A DNA stretch of 64,000 nucleotides from Rhizomys pruinosus (Eukaryota > Chordata > Mammalia > Rodentia > Spalacidae). Under the pieces are notes generated by a model. The model was not told the DNA's origin and made no database searches. It saw only the letters and a program-made list of their open reading frames with translations. Location: positions 53,652 through 117,651 of the forward strand of contig VZQC01004535.1 in the NCBI GenBank assembly GCA_009823505.1, read 5' to 3'. Both the position numbers and the translations under genes were made by a program. This document shows positions 45,155 to 57,191 of the stretch, piece by piece (the stretch's first letter is position 1; each line of letters starts with the position of its first letter).

Positions 45155-47670
45155 ATGATGCGTGGAGGGCATTCCGATGACCACCAAAGTCTCGGAGGGC
45201 TATCTGAAGCCAAGCCAGCCACGGCCGAGATCCAGGAGATTGTCAACAAGGTGAGGCCTGCGAGGACTCAGAACAGAGTGTGCCCAGCGGGGACCGGCAT
45301 GGTACCCGAGGACCAGGCTGTGTCCGCAGCTGCATCCATGCCAGAGGGCCTCCTGGGTCTGAGGGAACAGGCACGGTGCTCGGTGCTCGGTGCAGGGACG
45401 TTATGGCCCCACAGAGTTGAGGAAAAGCCAAGAGCTTCGCAGGGGGGAACCCAGGCTAGCCCACCCAGGAGGCACATCCTACTTCCAGCACACAGGAGGT
45501 TCAGATGGAGGCCAGCCTGGTCTACAGTGGGAGACCCCATCTCAAAATAAAATCCAGAGCTGCTGCTCAGTGCCACCCCCAACAGAAGTTAAAACCAAAA
45601 GTGCCTCAATTTCCCCACCTGCCACAAGGTGCTTCATCTGGTGGAGAAGGGCTGAGAGTGTAGAGGAGATGTTTGTAAAAACAGGACCTCCCTCCCTGGG
45701 GCTGTTTATCAATAAAGCAGAGATTCTGCACAAGTTATGGAGGTTCAGGGTCTTGAGCCAGAGGAAGGAAAGTTACACTCCCTGCCACAACCCCAGGCTG
45801 GGGCCTGACACAGGCTGAGTCACCTGGGAGGGTTGTGTCTTAACTGAGGTGGTCAGGGAGGAGAGTCACCCTGTGAGACCCTGAGGAGGAGGAATTGCTC
45901 CAGATGCGCTTGCGCAGACGCCTCGAGTGAGCTGCAGCCTGCACTGTCCTGCCCAGCTGAGCAGGGATCTTTCTAAGTTCTTACTCAGCCTGGACAGCTT
46001 AATGCTCTTGGACTTGGGTATAATTAAGAGTGAACTGTGGGGCTGGAGAGATGGCCTAGCGGTTGAGAGTGCCGACCGCTCTTGCGGAGGACCCGGGTTC
46101 GGTCCCCAGCACCCACATGGCGGCGGAGAACCGTCTGAAACTCCAATTCCAGGAGAACTCCAGTTCCAGGGGAATCCGAGACCCTCTTCTGACCTCCGCG
46201 GCATTGCACGGCACGTGTGCACAGACTTGCATGCAGACAGCACATTCATACACATACGGAAATAAATAAAATTTTAAAAAAATTAAAAAAAAAAAGTGAA
46301 CTGTGGGGTGGGGGTTCAGTTCCCAGCACCCTGGTCCAGTGGCTCTCAACTGCCTGTAACTCCAACTCCACCTTCTTCTGAACTCCATGGGTACCCGCAC
46401 TCACATGGTGTATATACCATACCCACACACAGATACACGCGTGTAAAGAGAACTATAAAAAGTAATAATAGCCAGGCGTGGTGGCACATGCCTTTAATCC
46501 TAGCACTCGGGAGGCAGAGGCAGGTGGATCTTTGTGAGTTCAAGACCAGCGTGGTATACGAGTGAGTTCCAAGACAGCTTGGACTACAGGGAGACCATGT
46601 CTGGAAAAGACAAAAAAAAAAAAAGTAATAATAAAAGAAAGCCAGATGGGTGGTGTGGTGGTGCACGCCTTTAGTCCCAGCACCTGGGAGGCAGAGGGAG
46701 GTAGATCTCTGTGAAATCAAGGCTATCCTGGTCTGTGGAGCAAGTTCCAGGCCAGCTGGGGCTACAAAGAGACCCTGCCTCAAAAACAAAGATTTGTACC
46801 ATCTTAAATTATATGTGTATGTGTGTGGGTATATGGGAATGGGGGTTCAGGTGCCCTGGAGCAAGAACAGATGCCCACAGAGGCCAGCGGCACTGGGTCC
46901 CTGGAGCGGAGTTACCTGCAGTTGTAAGCCACCCGCCTGACTTGTGTGCTGAGAACCAAACTCAAGAGCAATGTGTGCTCTTAAGCTCTGAGCCATCTCT
47001 CCATCCCGTGTTCTACTTTTTATCTCTGGAGGTGACAACGTTTTGTCCCCAGTATGCGGACAGTGGTGTTGAGGGCAGCAGGTAGTGGCAGCTGCTGCTG
47101 AGTCCACATTCTTCGCTTCTTGTCCACCTTGCAGGTGAAGCCCCAGCTTGAAGAGAAAGAAAACCGAAAGTTCACTGTCTTTAAAGCCGTGTCCTTCAGG
47201 AGCCAGGTGGTGGCTGGCTTCATCTACTTCATCAAGGTGGGTGCTGAGTAGCTTTGTGGGCACTGAGGCACAGCCTCCTAGTGAACTGGGGGACCTGCTT
47301 CTGCCCACCTTTGAGGAGCAGTGTACTGTGTGCACGTGTGGGGAAGCTTGTTCCCATTTAGGAGGACACCTAAGGCTTCTGAGAGACTGAGGGTGGGGTC
47401 CTTGCCCCCAGTGGAGGAGTAGGAATCGTCACTAGCCCAGGTCCTGGTGGTCTATACTGGCTCAGCTGCTCTGAGTTCCAGTTGAGCCTGGGGACCAGGA
47501 CTACACCTATGTCTCACTGCCGTCCCTCTCTCTCTCTCCAGGTTGACGTTGGTGATGCTCAATACATGCACCTGAAGGTGCTCGAGCCTCTCTCTCATAG
47601 AAACCAGCCTTTGACCTTGACTGACTACCAGACCAACAAGCAGGAACATGATGAGCTGACCTATTTCTAA
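45155..47670 (+). CDS. Cstb: Cystatin B-like gene, copy 3 (three exons)
   Basis: Predicted 108-residue stefin. Exons are 45155-45250, 47135-47236 and 47542-47670, phase 0, gt/ag borders, all open. The ATG-ATG start is retained but Cys3 is Arg (MMRGG), and an extra run of about ten residues ([10 protein letters not shown]) separates it from [15 protein letters not shown]. That stretch is closer to stefin A than to stefin B, although exons 2-3 and the introns are clearly of cystatin B origin. QVVAG is kept, but the following residues are FIYFIK instead of TNYFIK, and the second loop reads LSHRN instead of LPHEN. The C-terminus is the usual DELTYF. Intron 1 shares the B2 insertion of copy 2 plus one private B1. 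Promoter truncated by ERVL. Likely functional inhibitor with altered specificity, or a poorly expressed gene. Confidence 0.85.
46037..46282 (+). mobile_element. B2-like SINE in intron 1 of copy 3
   Basis: Same insertion site as in copy 2: 'agagtgaactgtgg' before it and 'aagtgaactgtgg' after the tail. Confidence 0.9.
46470..46625 (+). mobile_element. B1 SINE private to copy 3
   Basis: 'agccaggcgtggtggcacat' head; not in other copies. Flanked by 'aaagtaataata' repeats, its target duplication. Confidence 0.85.
46643..46790 (+). mobile_element. B1 SINE in intron 1 of copy 3, shared site
   Basis: Equivalent to 15357, 26395 and 56175. Confidence 0.8.
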
Positions 47671-50600
47671 TTTCCCAGGCCCAGTGACAAATACTTCATT
47701 GTTTCAATCTGTGTAGGGACCACAACATTAGAGCCCCTCTGTGGAGTCTCTGTGATGGGGGGACGGGGTTCAGCAGCTTCTTTTACTTGGTGATTCCCAA
47801 ACTGCATTGTGTTTTTTGATTCCAGTTATTTTCCTAATGCTATATATGATCTATCTCTAAATATATATTTTTAGAGTCTATACAAATTCTCCTTTGCATT
47901 TTTAAGTTTTTCATTTATCTGAATTCACAATGAGGATATGCTGAGAAGTCAGTGCATTTATTTCATTATCTATTTAAATTTAATTTTTTATTTTAATGTT
48001 ATGTGTGTGTGTGTGTGCTTTCCCTACATGTGTGTAATTGCATCCATGTCATGCAGTGCCCTGAGAGGTCAGAAGAGGGCATCATATTCCCTGGAACTGG
48101 AGTTAGAACAGTCCATAGATAGCATGTGCATGTTGGGAATTGAACCTAGGTCCTCTGCAAAAGCAGCCAGTGCTCTTAACCATCTGTCCCACCCCTTAAT
48201 ATTTTTTTTTCTTTTTTAAGATAGGGTCTCCCTGTAGCTCTGGCTGTCCTGGAACTCCCTTTGTAGACCAGGCTGGCCTTGAACTCACAGAGATCTGCCT
48301 GCCTCTGCCTCCCAAGTACTAGGATTAAAGGCGTGCACCACCACGCCCAGCCCTAGCCCCTTAATTTACATGCATCTGTGTGCATGTGCACATATGTGAA
48401 TGCATGCATGCCACGGTGCACATGTGGAGGTCAGAGAATAACCAGATGGAGTCGGTTCTCTCCTTCTACCATGTGGGTCCCTAGGATCAAACTCAGATCA
48501 TGGGGCTTGGCAGCAAGCACCTTTACAGTTTATAAACTGGTGACCTGCACTGGGCCAAGGGTGTGGCTCAGCAGTGCAATGAGGGCCTAGCATGGTCCAT
48601 CAATAGCATTGCAAAAACCAAAATTCATTCAAAGCTGATGTTGTGAAGCTGGTGGGACCCTTGTGACAGGGATAGCTTTAGCTAGCCTGGGAAGGTCTGT
48701 CTGCTCCAAGGTACTGGAGTGACCAGGGTCTCTCAGTCACAGCAGCTAGCAGAGAGGGTCACATGTCATGATGAAGGCCACAGAGCAGGGAAGTGATGGT
48801 AAATGGGCTGGGGCTCCCATTTTCCACAAGGACTCAAGAATACGTCGTGTAAATCTGAGGTACAGTGCCTGCTTAGCATGGGGGACAGGGGCTTCCCTGG
48901 GCTGGATGCCCAGCACCACCCAACACAGTCAATGAAGATAACATACAAAGTAGAATCACCTGTGCTGGAAGACTTGAGATGTTCTAGTCAGCCCGGCCAA
49001 TGGAAGGCAGATGAGACAGATGCCACTGAGGATCTGAGAAGGGAAAGGAGAAGGATCGGCCAGAGCTGCGACTGGGGAGTCTGCAGTGGGCTGCAGAGCA
49101 GGCAGAAGCTGGTTTAGGGCTAGAAGCCTGCGAGAGCAGGACTAAGGGACGTCACTGTACCACACGGAGGATGCAAGTGCAGCTGCGGTGAGGTCTGCTA
49201 TAAACACAAGTGGGTAAAGTGCTCCGCCATTTCTCTCAGTTTCATTAAAGAGGGAGAACCTGTGTGGAAGTTGCTGGAGTTCCTCTGCTGCCCGATGGGA
49301 GTCACAGCACATGGGACACTGCTGGCTGCTGTTCTGACATCGCCCAGAGAGCAGGTTAGCCTCATGGAGGAAGGGCACAGAGGAACCAAGTCCCCTCAAG
49401 CCATGCTAGTGCCCACAGCATGCCAGAAGCTGTTGGTTTTCACCACTCTGACAGAACACGACAGAGACAGGGAGGGAGGACTCAGCTCTGTGGCTTCTGG
49501 GTCTGTGTGGTGAGGTAGACTGTCACCGCTGGGGGATCTGCCAGAGCAGAGTGACTCACGTGGGGACCAGAAGGGAGCCGAGCCAGGAAGGGAAGATGGA
49601 AGCCCTGCCCTTCCAAGGCGTGCTCCCAGGGACACCTCCTCCAACCAGGCCACCTCCTCACACTTGTTCAGCTAGGACCTCATCTTGAATTGACCCATTG
49701 ATGAAGTCGGCACCCTCAGGAGACAGTCACTCAGAACACTGCCGTGAGACCAGGCCTTCAGTGCACGGGTCTTTGAAGGGGATTAATGTCCAAACCACAG
49801 CAGTGGTACAAACCAGACCAATGCATAACTGAGAGGAGCCGGAGAAGGTCACGGACTGTGGGGTCCCTTGGATGGGCCACCATCAGCAGACAGGACACAG
49901 AGGTGGAGAGCACTCCAGGGGCCCTGACTAGGCTAGAGGACCCCAAGGTGCCTTTGCAGCATGAGATGTTGCTGCTGGGTTAACTGAGAGCCTAAAAGCC
50001 AGAGCTGAGGCCTTGGAAGCCTAGCACACCACAGGAAAGGAGGCCCCTGAACCCGAGGACAGCGGATCCCTGAGCGCTGTGCAGGTCCTCCTCAGCCCTC
50101 AGCAGAGGAGTACTCTGGAAATGTGGGCGACAAGGCCACCCCGTGAACAGGACCTGCAAAGACCACATCCCCTCTAGACCTCATGTTTGTGGACAGACAT
50201 GACGTCCCCTAAGTCCATGCCTGCCTGGACAGCCTGGACAGATGGCCCAAGAAGTCGCTGAGGCTGGTGGTTCCCTGAAGGGAAGAGCGTGCTCCAGGGC
50301 TGTGAGGATGGTGCTGTGCCCAGGCACCAGGGCATCTGCATTTCTAGAACCAGCACTAGGTTCAAGTCCTGATGGGTGAGGTGGGTGAAGGGTAGAGCAG
50401 AATGCCCAACAGAGGCAGGATGGCTGCTGTGACTGGCCTCTGTGCTGTGGTCATTTTGGAAGTGCTTGCTCTGCCTCTACCCACAGCAGCAGCCCCTTCA
50501 CAGACTCTCTCACAGCTGGGGACCTGTGTCCACTGGACCTGGGAGATGTGATGCACCCCAAAAGTCTCAGGAGCACCAGGCACTGGTCCTGGCTCTCAGG

Positions 50601-51120
50601 CATCTAGAATTCTCATTGAGCATCCCAAAGTCTGTATCCCATGTTCCCACTCTGGTGGAGCAGGGTGGCCGTGTGCTGGGCTGGCTGAAGTATGTCCCAG
50701 AATCCTGGTGGGGCAGCCAGGAATGCTAAATGTGTCCTCGCCAGCAGGAAGAGAAGGCAGGTGGTGCCAACACGCCCTCCTGTACTGGCTGCTGTTAGGA
50801 GCAGCTGCCCAGATTCTCCTTGGGCAAGTGATAACACCACAGTAATTTACTGGATGCAAATTGTGCAAAGGACAGCACTGCAGACCTGGGGAAGGAATGC
50901 TCCATGACCAGCACGCTCAGAAGGCCTGACTGAGCTCCCTGGGAGTGCCGCTCACTCCGTTTCTTCCCTGTCACGCAGGGACACAGCCCAGTCCCCAGAC
51001 TCTCTGGCACAGGCAGAGTCTTCCTGAGACACCTGCTTCCCCTTTTCCCAAAGCCGAGTGTCCTTGTGCTGTGGAGCTGGTGGGGCACAGACAGGCTGTC
51101 TTACTGGCTTCCATTCCACA
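47671..51120 (+). repeat. 3' flank and intergenic block, unit 3
   Basis: Colinear with units 2 and 4. Includes a diverged reverse B2 (47985-48196) and a reverse B1 (48198-48352) found only here. At about 51121 it jumps from 'ttccattccacaggaacaca' to text equivalent to 33265, so about 1.4 kb present in units 2 and 4 (VNTR and neighbouring block) is deleted. No gene recognised. Confidence 0.75.
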
Positions 51121-52712
51121 GGAACACATGGTGGGATGGAGCATGGTGGGAGGTCAGCCAGTACAGAGATGTGCCCAGCAGCCAGGTGACACTGGGAAGC
51201 TGTGGCCCGTCTTTGGTCTGAAAAATGGGCAAGGCCGAGCCTGTAGGGGCAGCCGGGTCCTTGCCTGGCCGTGGGCACCCAGCTTATCATCCAGCTGCAA
51301 CCAACACCACAGCCCCATGGCCCAAGCAGCAAGAGCTTATTCCCACAGGTCTGGAGTCTGAGGTCCAATGTCCAGGTGAGGGCAGAGCCACAGGCTCTAG
51401 AGAAGCCCAGAAGTCCTTTTGTGTCTGTGCCTGCTGCTGCCCACACACACTGGCATCCTCAGCTCTGCTCTGTGCTGCTTTCTCCAGTCTCCTGCCTCCA
51501 CACAGCCATCCTTGTTTCTCTGAATCTCCATTCTGTGGGGACGTCAGTCATCAGATGCAGGTCCAACCTTCTCTAACATGACTTCACTAATTCCAGCTCA
51601 AGCACCTCATAACTAGAGTCACGTGCACAGGCACATGATTTCAAGGTAGAGACAGCCTTGGGGGATCCACTTCAACCTTCAACAATAGGTCATTGTCATA
51701 GGTGAGCATCGGGGCCCACGATGCTGCCATTTACCTGATGTCCTGTGCCCACCCCACTGAATGCCCTGAGGCCCCGCCCACCATGTGCTGCCCTTACTTG
51801 TGCCTCATAAAGGCCACCCTGGGGTGGGTGACACATCTCTTCCTGCTTACGCCTGGTGGAGGTCCAAGTGGTGGATTTGTCTGGTGTGGGCTTTTGTGGG
51901 TCTTCACATGCTGTCAGGATTGCTGTCAGTTCACATGAGCAAGTTCCCAGCCACCTGGAAAACTCTGCTTCCTTGTGCTCACTCACCACCCTGGCTCTTA
52001 CAGCCGTCCACCCCTCCTCTGTAGTGGTCCTTCAGTCCTGGGGAGGAGGTCAACTCTAGGAGTCCTATCCAGGCACATGCACTCTGCAGTCTCTCATTCT
52101 CTACATTGTGCTCAGTGGATTTCTGTGTTACTCACTCTGTTGCATGAGGAAGCTTCCCTGCCAAGAACTGAGAGATGCATTAGTGTTCTCTCTGCCTCCT
52201 GAGCCTTGGGTGCAGAGGTTGCACTATAGATGTGTCACTTAGGGCTGGGAGCCTCACACTTATTCTCTTCGTTTGATCAGTTGAGGAACTCTGTAATAGT
52301 TTCCACCTGTTGCACAAAGACACTTCTTTGATTAGTGGTGAGGGTATGCTTTTCTGTAAATATAAGGATACATATTTAGCATATAGTAAGAAATTACATT
52401 GTCTAGGCACATGACTGACATCCAGGTTTGTCTCTAGGGTCTATGACCTCTCCAGCCATGTGCATTTGGCTGTTTACAGTACAGCACACGAGTTCCCTCA
52501 GATCCAACAAATTTTTATCTTTGTATTCTTGAGAGACTGTTTCCTTGCAGCCCCAGCGGCCCTGGAAATCAGTATGTAGACAACACTGACCTTCAACTCA
52601 CAGAGATCTACCTGCTACTGCCTCCAAAGTGCTGGGTTTATGGTGTGATCAACCACACCCAGCCCAACTAATATTTTAAAGACCTTATTACAAAGAGTGA
52701 CATCCTGTTAAA
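51121..52712 (+). repeat. Intergenic block upstream of copy 4
   Basis: Matches 1330-3134, without the B2 SINE that interrupts that copy. Contains a reverse B1 (52530-52670). No conserved coding frame. Confidence 0.75.
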
Positions 52713-52976
52713 TGTGGTAGCATACACCTTTACTTCCAGCCCTCAGGAGGCAGAGGCAGGTGGATCAGTATAAGACTGAGGCCAGCCTTGTCTACAGAGA
52801 GAGTGCTTGACCTGTCTCAAAAAGACCAAAAAGCAGCCAGGCCTAATGTCTTTCTCCTTTAACTGAGACATTCAGGAGACAGAGGCATGTGGGTCTCCAT
52901 GAGTTCAAAGCCAGCCTGGTCTACAGAGTAAGTTCCAGGCTAGCTGGGGCAATAGGAAGACACAGTCTCAAAAAAG
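52713..52976 (+). mobile_element. Two B1 SINEs in tandem
   Basis: 52713-52835 (complete version of the element cut at 3202) and 52840-52976. Confidence 0.7.
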
Positions 52977-53161
52977 AAAAAAAGAGACCAACAAACAAAT
53001 AAACCACACAACCCCCCCCCCCAAAAAAACCCTAAGAGTGACATCCTGGGTTTCAAGGAAACCTCAGGGAGTGAGGGACAATTATCGTGGCTTAATATTG
53101 CACCTTTTGCATAGTCCCTGTCTCAAAAACAACAACAAAGAAAAATAACATAAAAAGAATC

Positions 53162-53375
53162 CTGGGGCTGGAGAGATAGGTCAGATATTAAAAGCACCAG
53201 CTGCTCTTGTAGAAGATATGGGTTCAATTCCCAGCACCCACATGGCAGCTAACAACTGTCCATAACTCTACTTCCAGGTGATCTGTCATCCTTTTCTGAG
53301 CTCTGCGGGCATTGCAAGACACAGGTGCACTTACATACGTGCAGGCAAGACACTCATACACATAAAAGAAAGAGA
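53162..53375 (+). mobile_element. B2-like SINE
   Basis: Complete version of the element truncated at 13287. Confidence 0.8.
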
Positions 53376-54130
53376 AAAAGAAAACCCTCTGCTATTGCTG
53401 TTCACATGGCCGCTTAAGATGGCCCTGGCCAGGCATAATGGGGCATGTGTAGCATCCTAGCAACTGGAGGCTGAGGCAGGAGGAGTTCCAGCTCTAGGCC
53501 AACCTGGGCTACATAGTAATATCATGTAACAAAATTAAAATCCAGGGCTGAGGAGATGGCTCAGAGGCTACAGAGCTTCTGTGCCCAGTGTGAGGACCAG
53601 AGTTCAGATCCCCAGAGTCCACATAGATGGCAGGTGGTACGACAGTGTTCAGAGCTGAGAAAGAGAAGACCAGATCCCTGACCAGTTTGGCTATCTAACT
53701 AGCTGTGCAGCAGGTGGCTACCTGGACTAGCGGTACTGGTCAGCTCTGGATTCCACTGAGAAAACCTTCCTCAGTCAGTGAGGAGGAGACTGATGGGAGG
53801 AGACCCCGTTATCAACCTCAAGCTTCGATCACCCTCAAGCCACCTTGTACACACATACACATATGCTTCCACCTACACACATAGACACATGTACCATGCC
53901 TCCCTGTACACACATACAGACACGTATCATGCCTAGACCTATACACATACACACATGTACCATGATTCCACACACATACACACATGCACTGTGTATCCAC
54001 AGACACACATACACACATGCAACATGCCTCCATGTATACACATACACAGATGTATCATACTTCCACATACGTACATACACACATGTGCCATGCACACATA
54101 CACATGAAAGAATTTAAAACTAAATTCAGC
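53376..54130 (+). repeat. Duplicated upstream block of copy 4 with CA-rich seed repeat
   Basis: Same order as 13466-14010. The tract 53846-54105 holds about nine loose 'cacacatgtaccatgcctcc'-like units, related to the 8.8-10.9 kb minisatellite. Confidence 0.7.
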
Positions 54131-54134
54131 CAGA

Positions 54135-54300
54135 TGGGGACTGCTGAGACATCCAGCTTGTGGACTGAGCCACTACTGGGGTTTCAGCCTCTTCAGAGTA
54201 TAGACTGCCATTGTTGGACTACCCAGGCTGTATCATGGAGACCAAGGGGATCTTGGTACAGGAGGATCAAGACAGGATGTGTTGCTTAATGGACCTCATT
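54135..54300 (+). mobile_element. ERVL/MT2-like LTR fragment
   Basis: 'gctgagacatccagcttgtg' and 'tgccattgttggactaccca' resemble the minus-strand LTR at 34560-34700. Present only upstream of copy 4. Confidence 0.4.
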
Positions 54301-55045
54301 TGGTGACCATGGGAAGGGAAAACCCTAGTGTAGAGCACAAGGGCAGGACTGATGGTTGTTTGGGCTTGCCAAGGAGGAGCCTTCAAACATGACATCTTTC
54401 AGCCTAATAAAAAAAAAGGAAAAAAAATCATAAGCTGAAGATGCAAAAAGATATATGTGGCATGCATATATGCATATTTTGGAGTGATGCATATTAGAAG
54501 GAACAACAACAAGAAGAAGACTGGGTTAAAGAACTGACTGAAATGGTGAACTTCTGCTCAAAACAGTAAACTTCTGCATCAAAAATTTTCAGAGACTGAG
54601 AGAAAGATGAAAAACATGTTTGGCAGAATGCATGAGCTCTGGGGAGGGGCAGGGAAGGGGGAGTGGGTCTAGACTTGATTAGAAACGTTGTATGAAATGC
54701 ACAAAGCTTCAAAAAGATTGGCTTTAAAAAGAAGAAAAAAATTGGCTTAAAAAAAATTCAGTTGACGGGGGCAACTGGAAACACCTAGGCTGTCTTAGTT
54801 TCGCCCAGTATACATGAAGGAGGATGCCCCTGTCGTGCCTGCCAGCACTTTGTGCTCACAGGGTACAGGGACCCCAGGCAACTGAAAAGCTGATCCTGCA
54901 CTCACCTGTAACCCAAAAGGGGCACCCAGAACCCCAGCACCCCCACTTAGTGCCCACACAGGAAGGGATAAGGGGACCGCACCCTCCAACCGCTCCCTGT
55001 TGACAACACGAGGGAGGGCACATCCCCTGACTCATGTAGCGCTGG

Positions 55046-55055
55046 AGGCGGGGCC
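55046..55055 (+). promoter_or_regulatory. GC box of copy 4
   Basis: 'aggcggggcc' about 85-95 bases before the start codon. The upstream E-box has decayed to catgta. Confidence 0.45.
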
Positions 55056-55138
55056 GAGCTGGGTTCTTCTAGGCAGCAGAGCTCCAGGGTCCCAGGCCAC
55101 TGCTGTCTACCATCCCTATTTGCTCTGCCTGCTCTGCC

Positions 55139-57191
55139 ATGTCCGCTGCCATGCGTGGAGCCCCTTCTGAAACCCGGCCGGCTACGGCTGAGACCCAGGA
55201 GGTCGCCGACAAGGTGAGGCCTGCAGGGACTCAGCACAGCACTGCGCACAGCGGGGACCTGGCACAGCACCCGGGGACTGGGCTGTGTCAGAGGCTGTTT
55301 CCTTGCCAGAGGACATCCTGGGTCTCAGGGAACAGGCACTGAGATCAGTGGAGAGACTTGATAGCCCCAAATAGTTGAGAAAATGCCAAGAGCTTCCCTG
55401 GGGGATCCCAGGCTAGCCCAGCAAGGGAGCACCTCCTCTGATTGCAGCCAGGTGAATCAAGAGGTTCACATGGAGGCCAGCCTGGTGTACAGTGAGAGAC
55501 CCCATCTCAAAATAAAAGCCAGAGCTGCTGCTCAGTGGCAGAACCTGCCCTCCGCCCAACCCAACAGAAGTTAAAAGCAAAAATTGCAAAACCTGATGGT
55601 GCCTCAATTTCCCCATCCGCAACAAGGTGCCTGATCTGGTGGGGAAGGGCCGTGAGTGTTCAGGAGATTGTGAATCAGGGCTTCTCTCCTGAGTGTTGTT
55701 TATTAGCAAAGCAGAGATTCTATTCCAATGAGGAAGGTTCAGGGTCTTCAGATAGAGGAAGGAAAGTTACACTCCCTGCCACAACCCCAGGCTGGGGCCT
55801 GACACAGGTTGAGTCACCTGGGGGTTGTGTCTTAACTGAGGTGGTCAGGGAGGAGTGTCAGCCCTGTGAGACCCTGAAAAGGAGGAATTGCTCCAAATGG
55901 GCTTGCCCAGATGCCTTGAGTGAGCTGCAGCCTGCGCACATGCCAGGCTGAGCAGGGATCTTAAGATCTTACTCTAGGACTTGGGTAGAATTAAGAGTGA
56001 ACTGTGGGGTGGGGGGTTAGTTCCCAGCACCCTCGTCCAGTGGCTCTCAACTGCCTGTAAGTCCAGCTCCACCCTCTCTGAACTCCATGGGTACCTGTAC
56101 TCACAGGGTGTATATACCATACCTACACACAGATACACACATGTACAGAGAACTATAAAAGTAGTAATAAAAGAAAGCCAGCTGGGTGGGGAGGCTCATG
56201 CCTTTAGTCCCAGAACCCAGGAGGCAGAGGCAGGTGGATCTCTGTCTGATCCAGGCCAGCCTGGTCATTGGACAAGTTCCAATCTAGCTGGGGCTACAGA
56301 GATACTGCATCAAAAACAAAGATTTTTACTATAATTATATGTGTATGTGTGGGTATATGTGGATGGGAGTTCAGGTGCCCTGGAGCAAGATCAGATGCCC
56401 ACAGAGGCACTGGGTCCCTGGAGTGGAGTTACCTGCAGTTGTAAGCCACCCTCCTGACTTGTGTGCTGAGAACCAAACTCAGCAATGTGTGCTCTTAACC
56501 TCTGAGCCGTCTCTCCATCCCGTGTTCTACTTTTTATCTCTGGAGCTGACAGCTTCCTGTCCCCAGTGTGAGGACAGTGGTGTTGAGGGGAGCAGGTAGT
56601 GGCAGCTGCTGAGTCCACGTTCTTCCCTTCTTGTCCACCTTGCAGGTGAAGCCCCAGCTTGAAGAGAAAGAAAACCAGAAGTTCCCCATCTTTAAAGCCG
56701 TGTCCTTCAAGATCCAGGTGGTGGCTGGCCGAATCCACTACATCAAGGTGGGTGCTGAGTCGTGGCTTGGGGGGCACTGGGGTGGAGACTCTGAGTGCAC
56801 TGGGGACCTGCTCCTGCCCGCCTTTGAGGAGCAGTGTACTGTGTGCACATGTGGGGGAGTGTGTCCCCTCTTAGGAGGACACCTAAGGCTTCGGAGAGAC
56901 TGAGTGTGGGGTTCCAGGGTCCTTGTCCCTGGTGGAGGAGGCAGGAATCATCACTAGCACAGATCCTGGTGGTCTACACTGGCTCAGATGCTCTGGGTTC
57001 CAGTCGATCCTGGGGACCAGGACTACACCCATTCCTCACTGGCCTTCCTTTCTCTCTCTCTCCAGGTTGACGTTGGTGATGATAAATACGTGCACTTGAA
57101 GGTGCTCGAGGCTCTCCTTCAGGAAAACCAGCCCGTAACCTTGCTTGCCTACGAGACCAACAAGACGAAAAATGACGAGCTGACCTTCTAA
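55139..57191 (+). CDS. Cstb: Cystatin B-like gene, copy 4 (three exons)
   Basis: Predicted 100-residue stefin. Exons are 55139-55213, 56646-56747 and 57066-57191, phase 0, gt/ag borders, all open. Two in-frame starts exist: an upstream ATG in the former 5' UTR ([11 protein letters not shown], shared with copy 1) and the internal Met at codon 5 that matches the ancestral start. Cys3 is Arg. QVVAG is kept but is followed by RIHYIK, and the second loop reads LLQEN, losing both the Pro and His of LPHEN that contact the protease in stefin B. The C-terminus is DELTF, one residue short. Intron 1 lacks the B2 of copies 2 and 3. Probably a functional but divergent paralogue; altered target range is an inference. 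Confidence 0.85.
56175..56325 (+). mobile_element. B1 SINE in intron 1 of copy 4
   Basis: Equivalent to the intron-1 B1 of the other copies. Confidence 0.75.

Noticed and set aside
45155..45250. Reading copy 3 as a stefin A (Csta) gene because of [15 protein letters not shown]
   Set aside because: Exons 2 and 3, both introns, shared SINEs and flanks are homologous to the cystatin B copies. The stefin A resemblance is limited to part of exon 1 and may be convergence or conversion.
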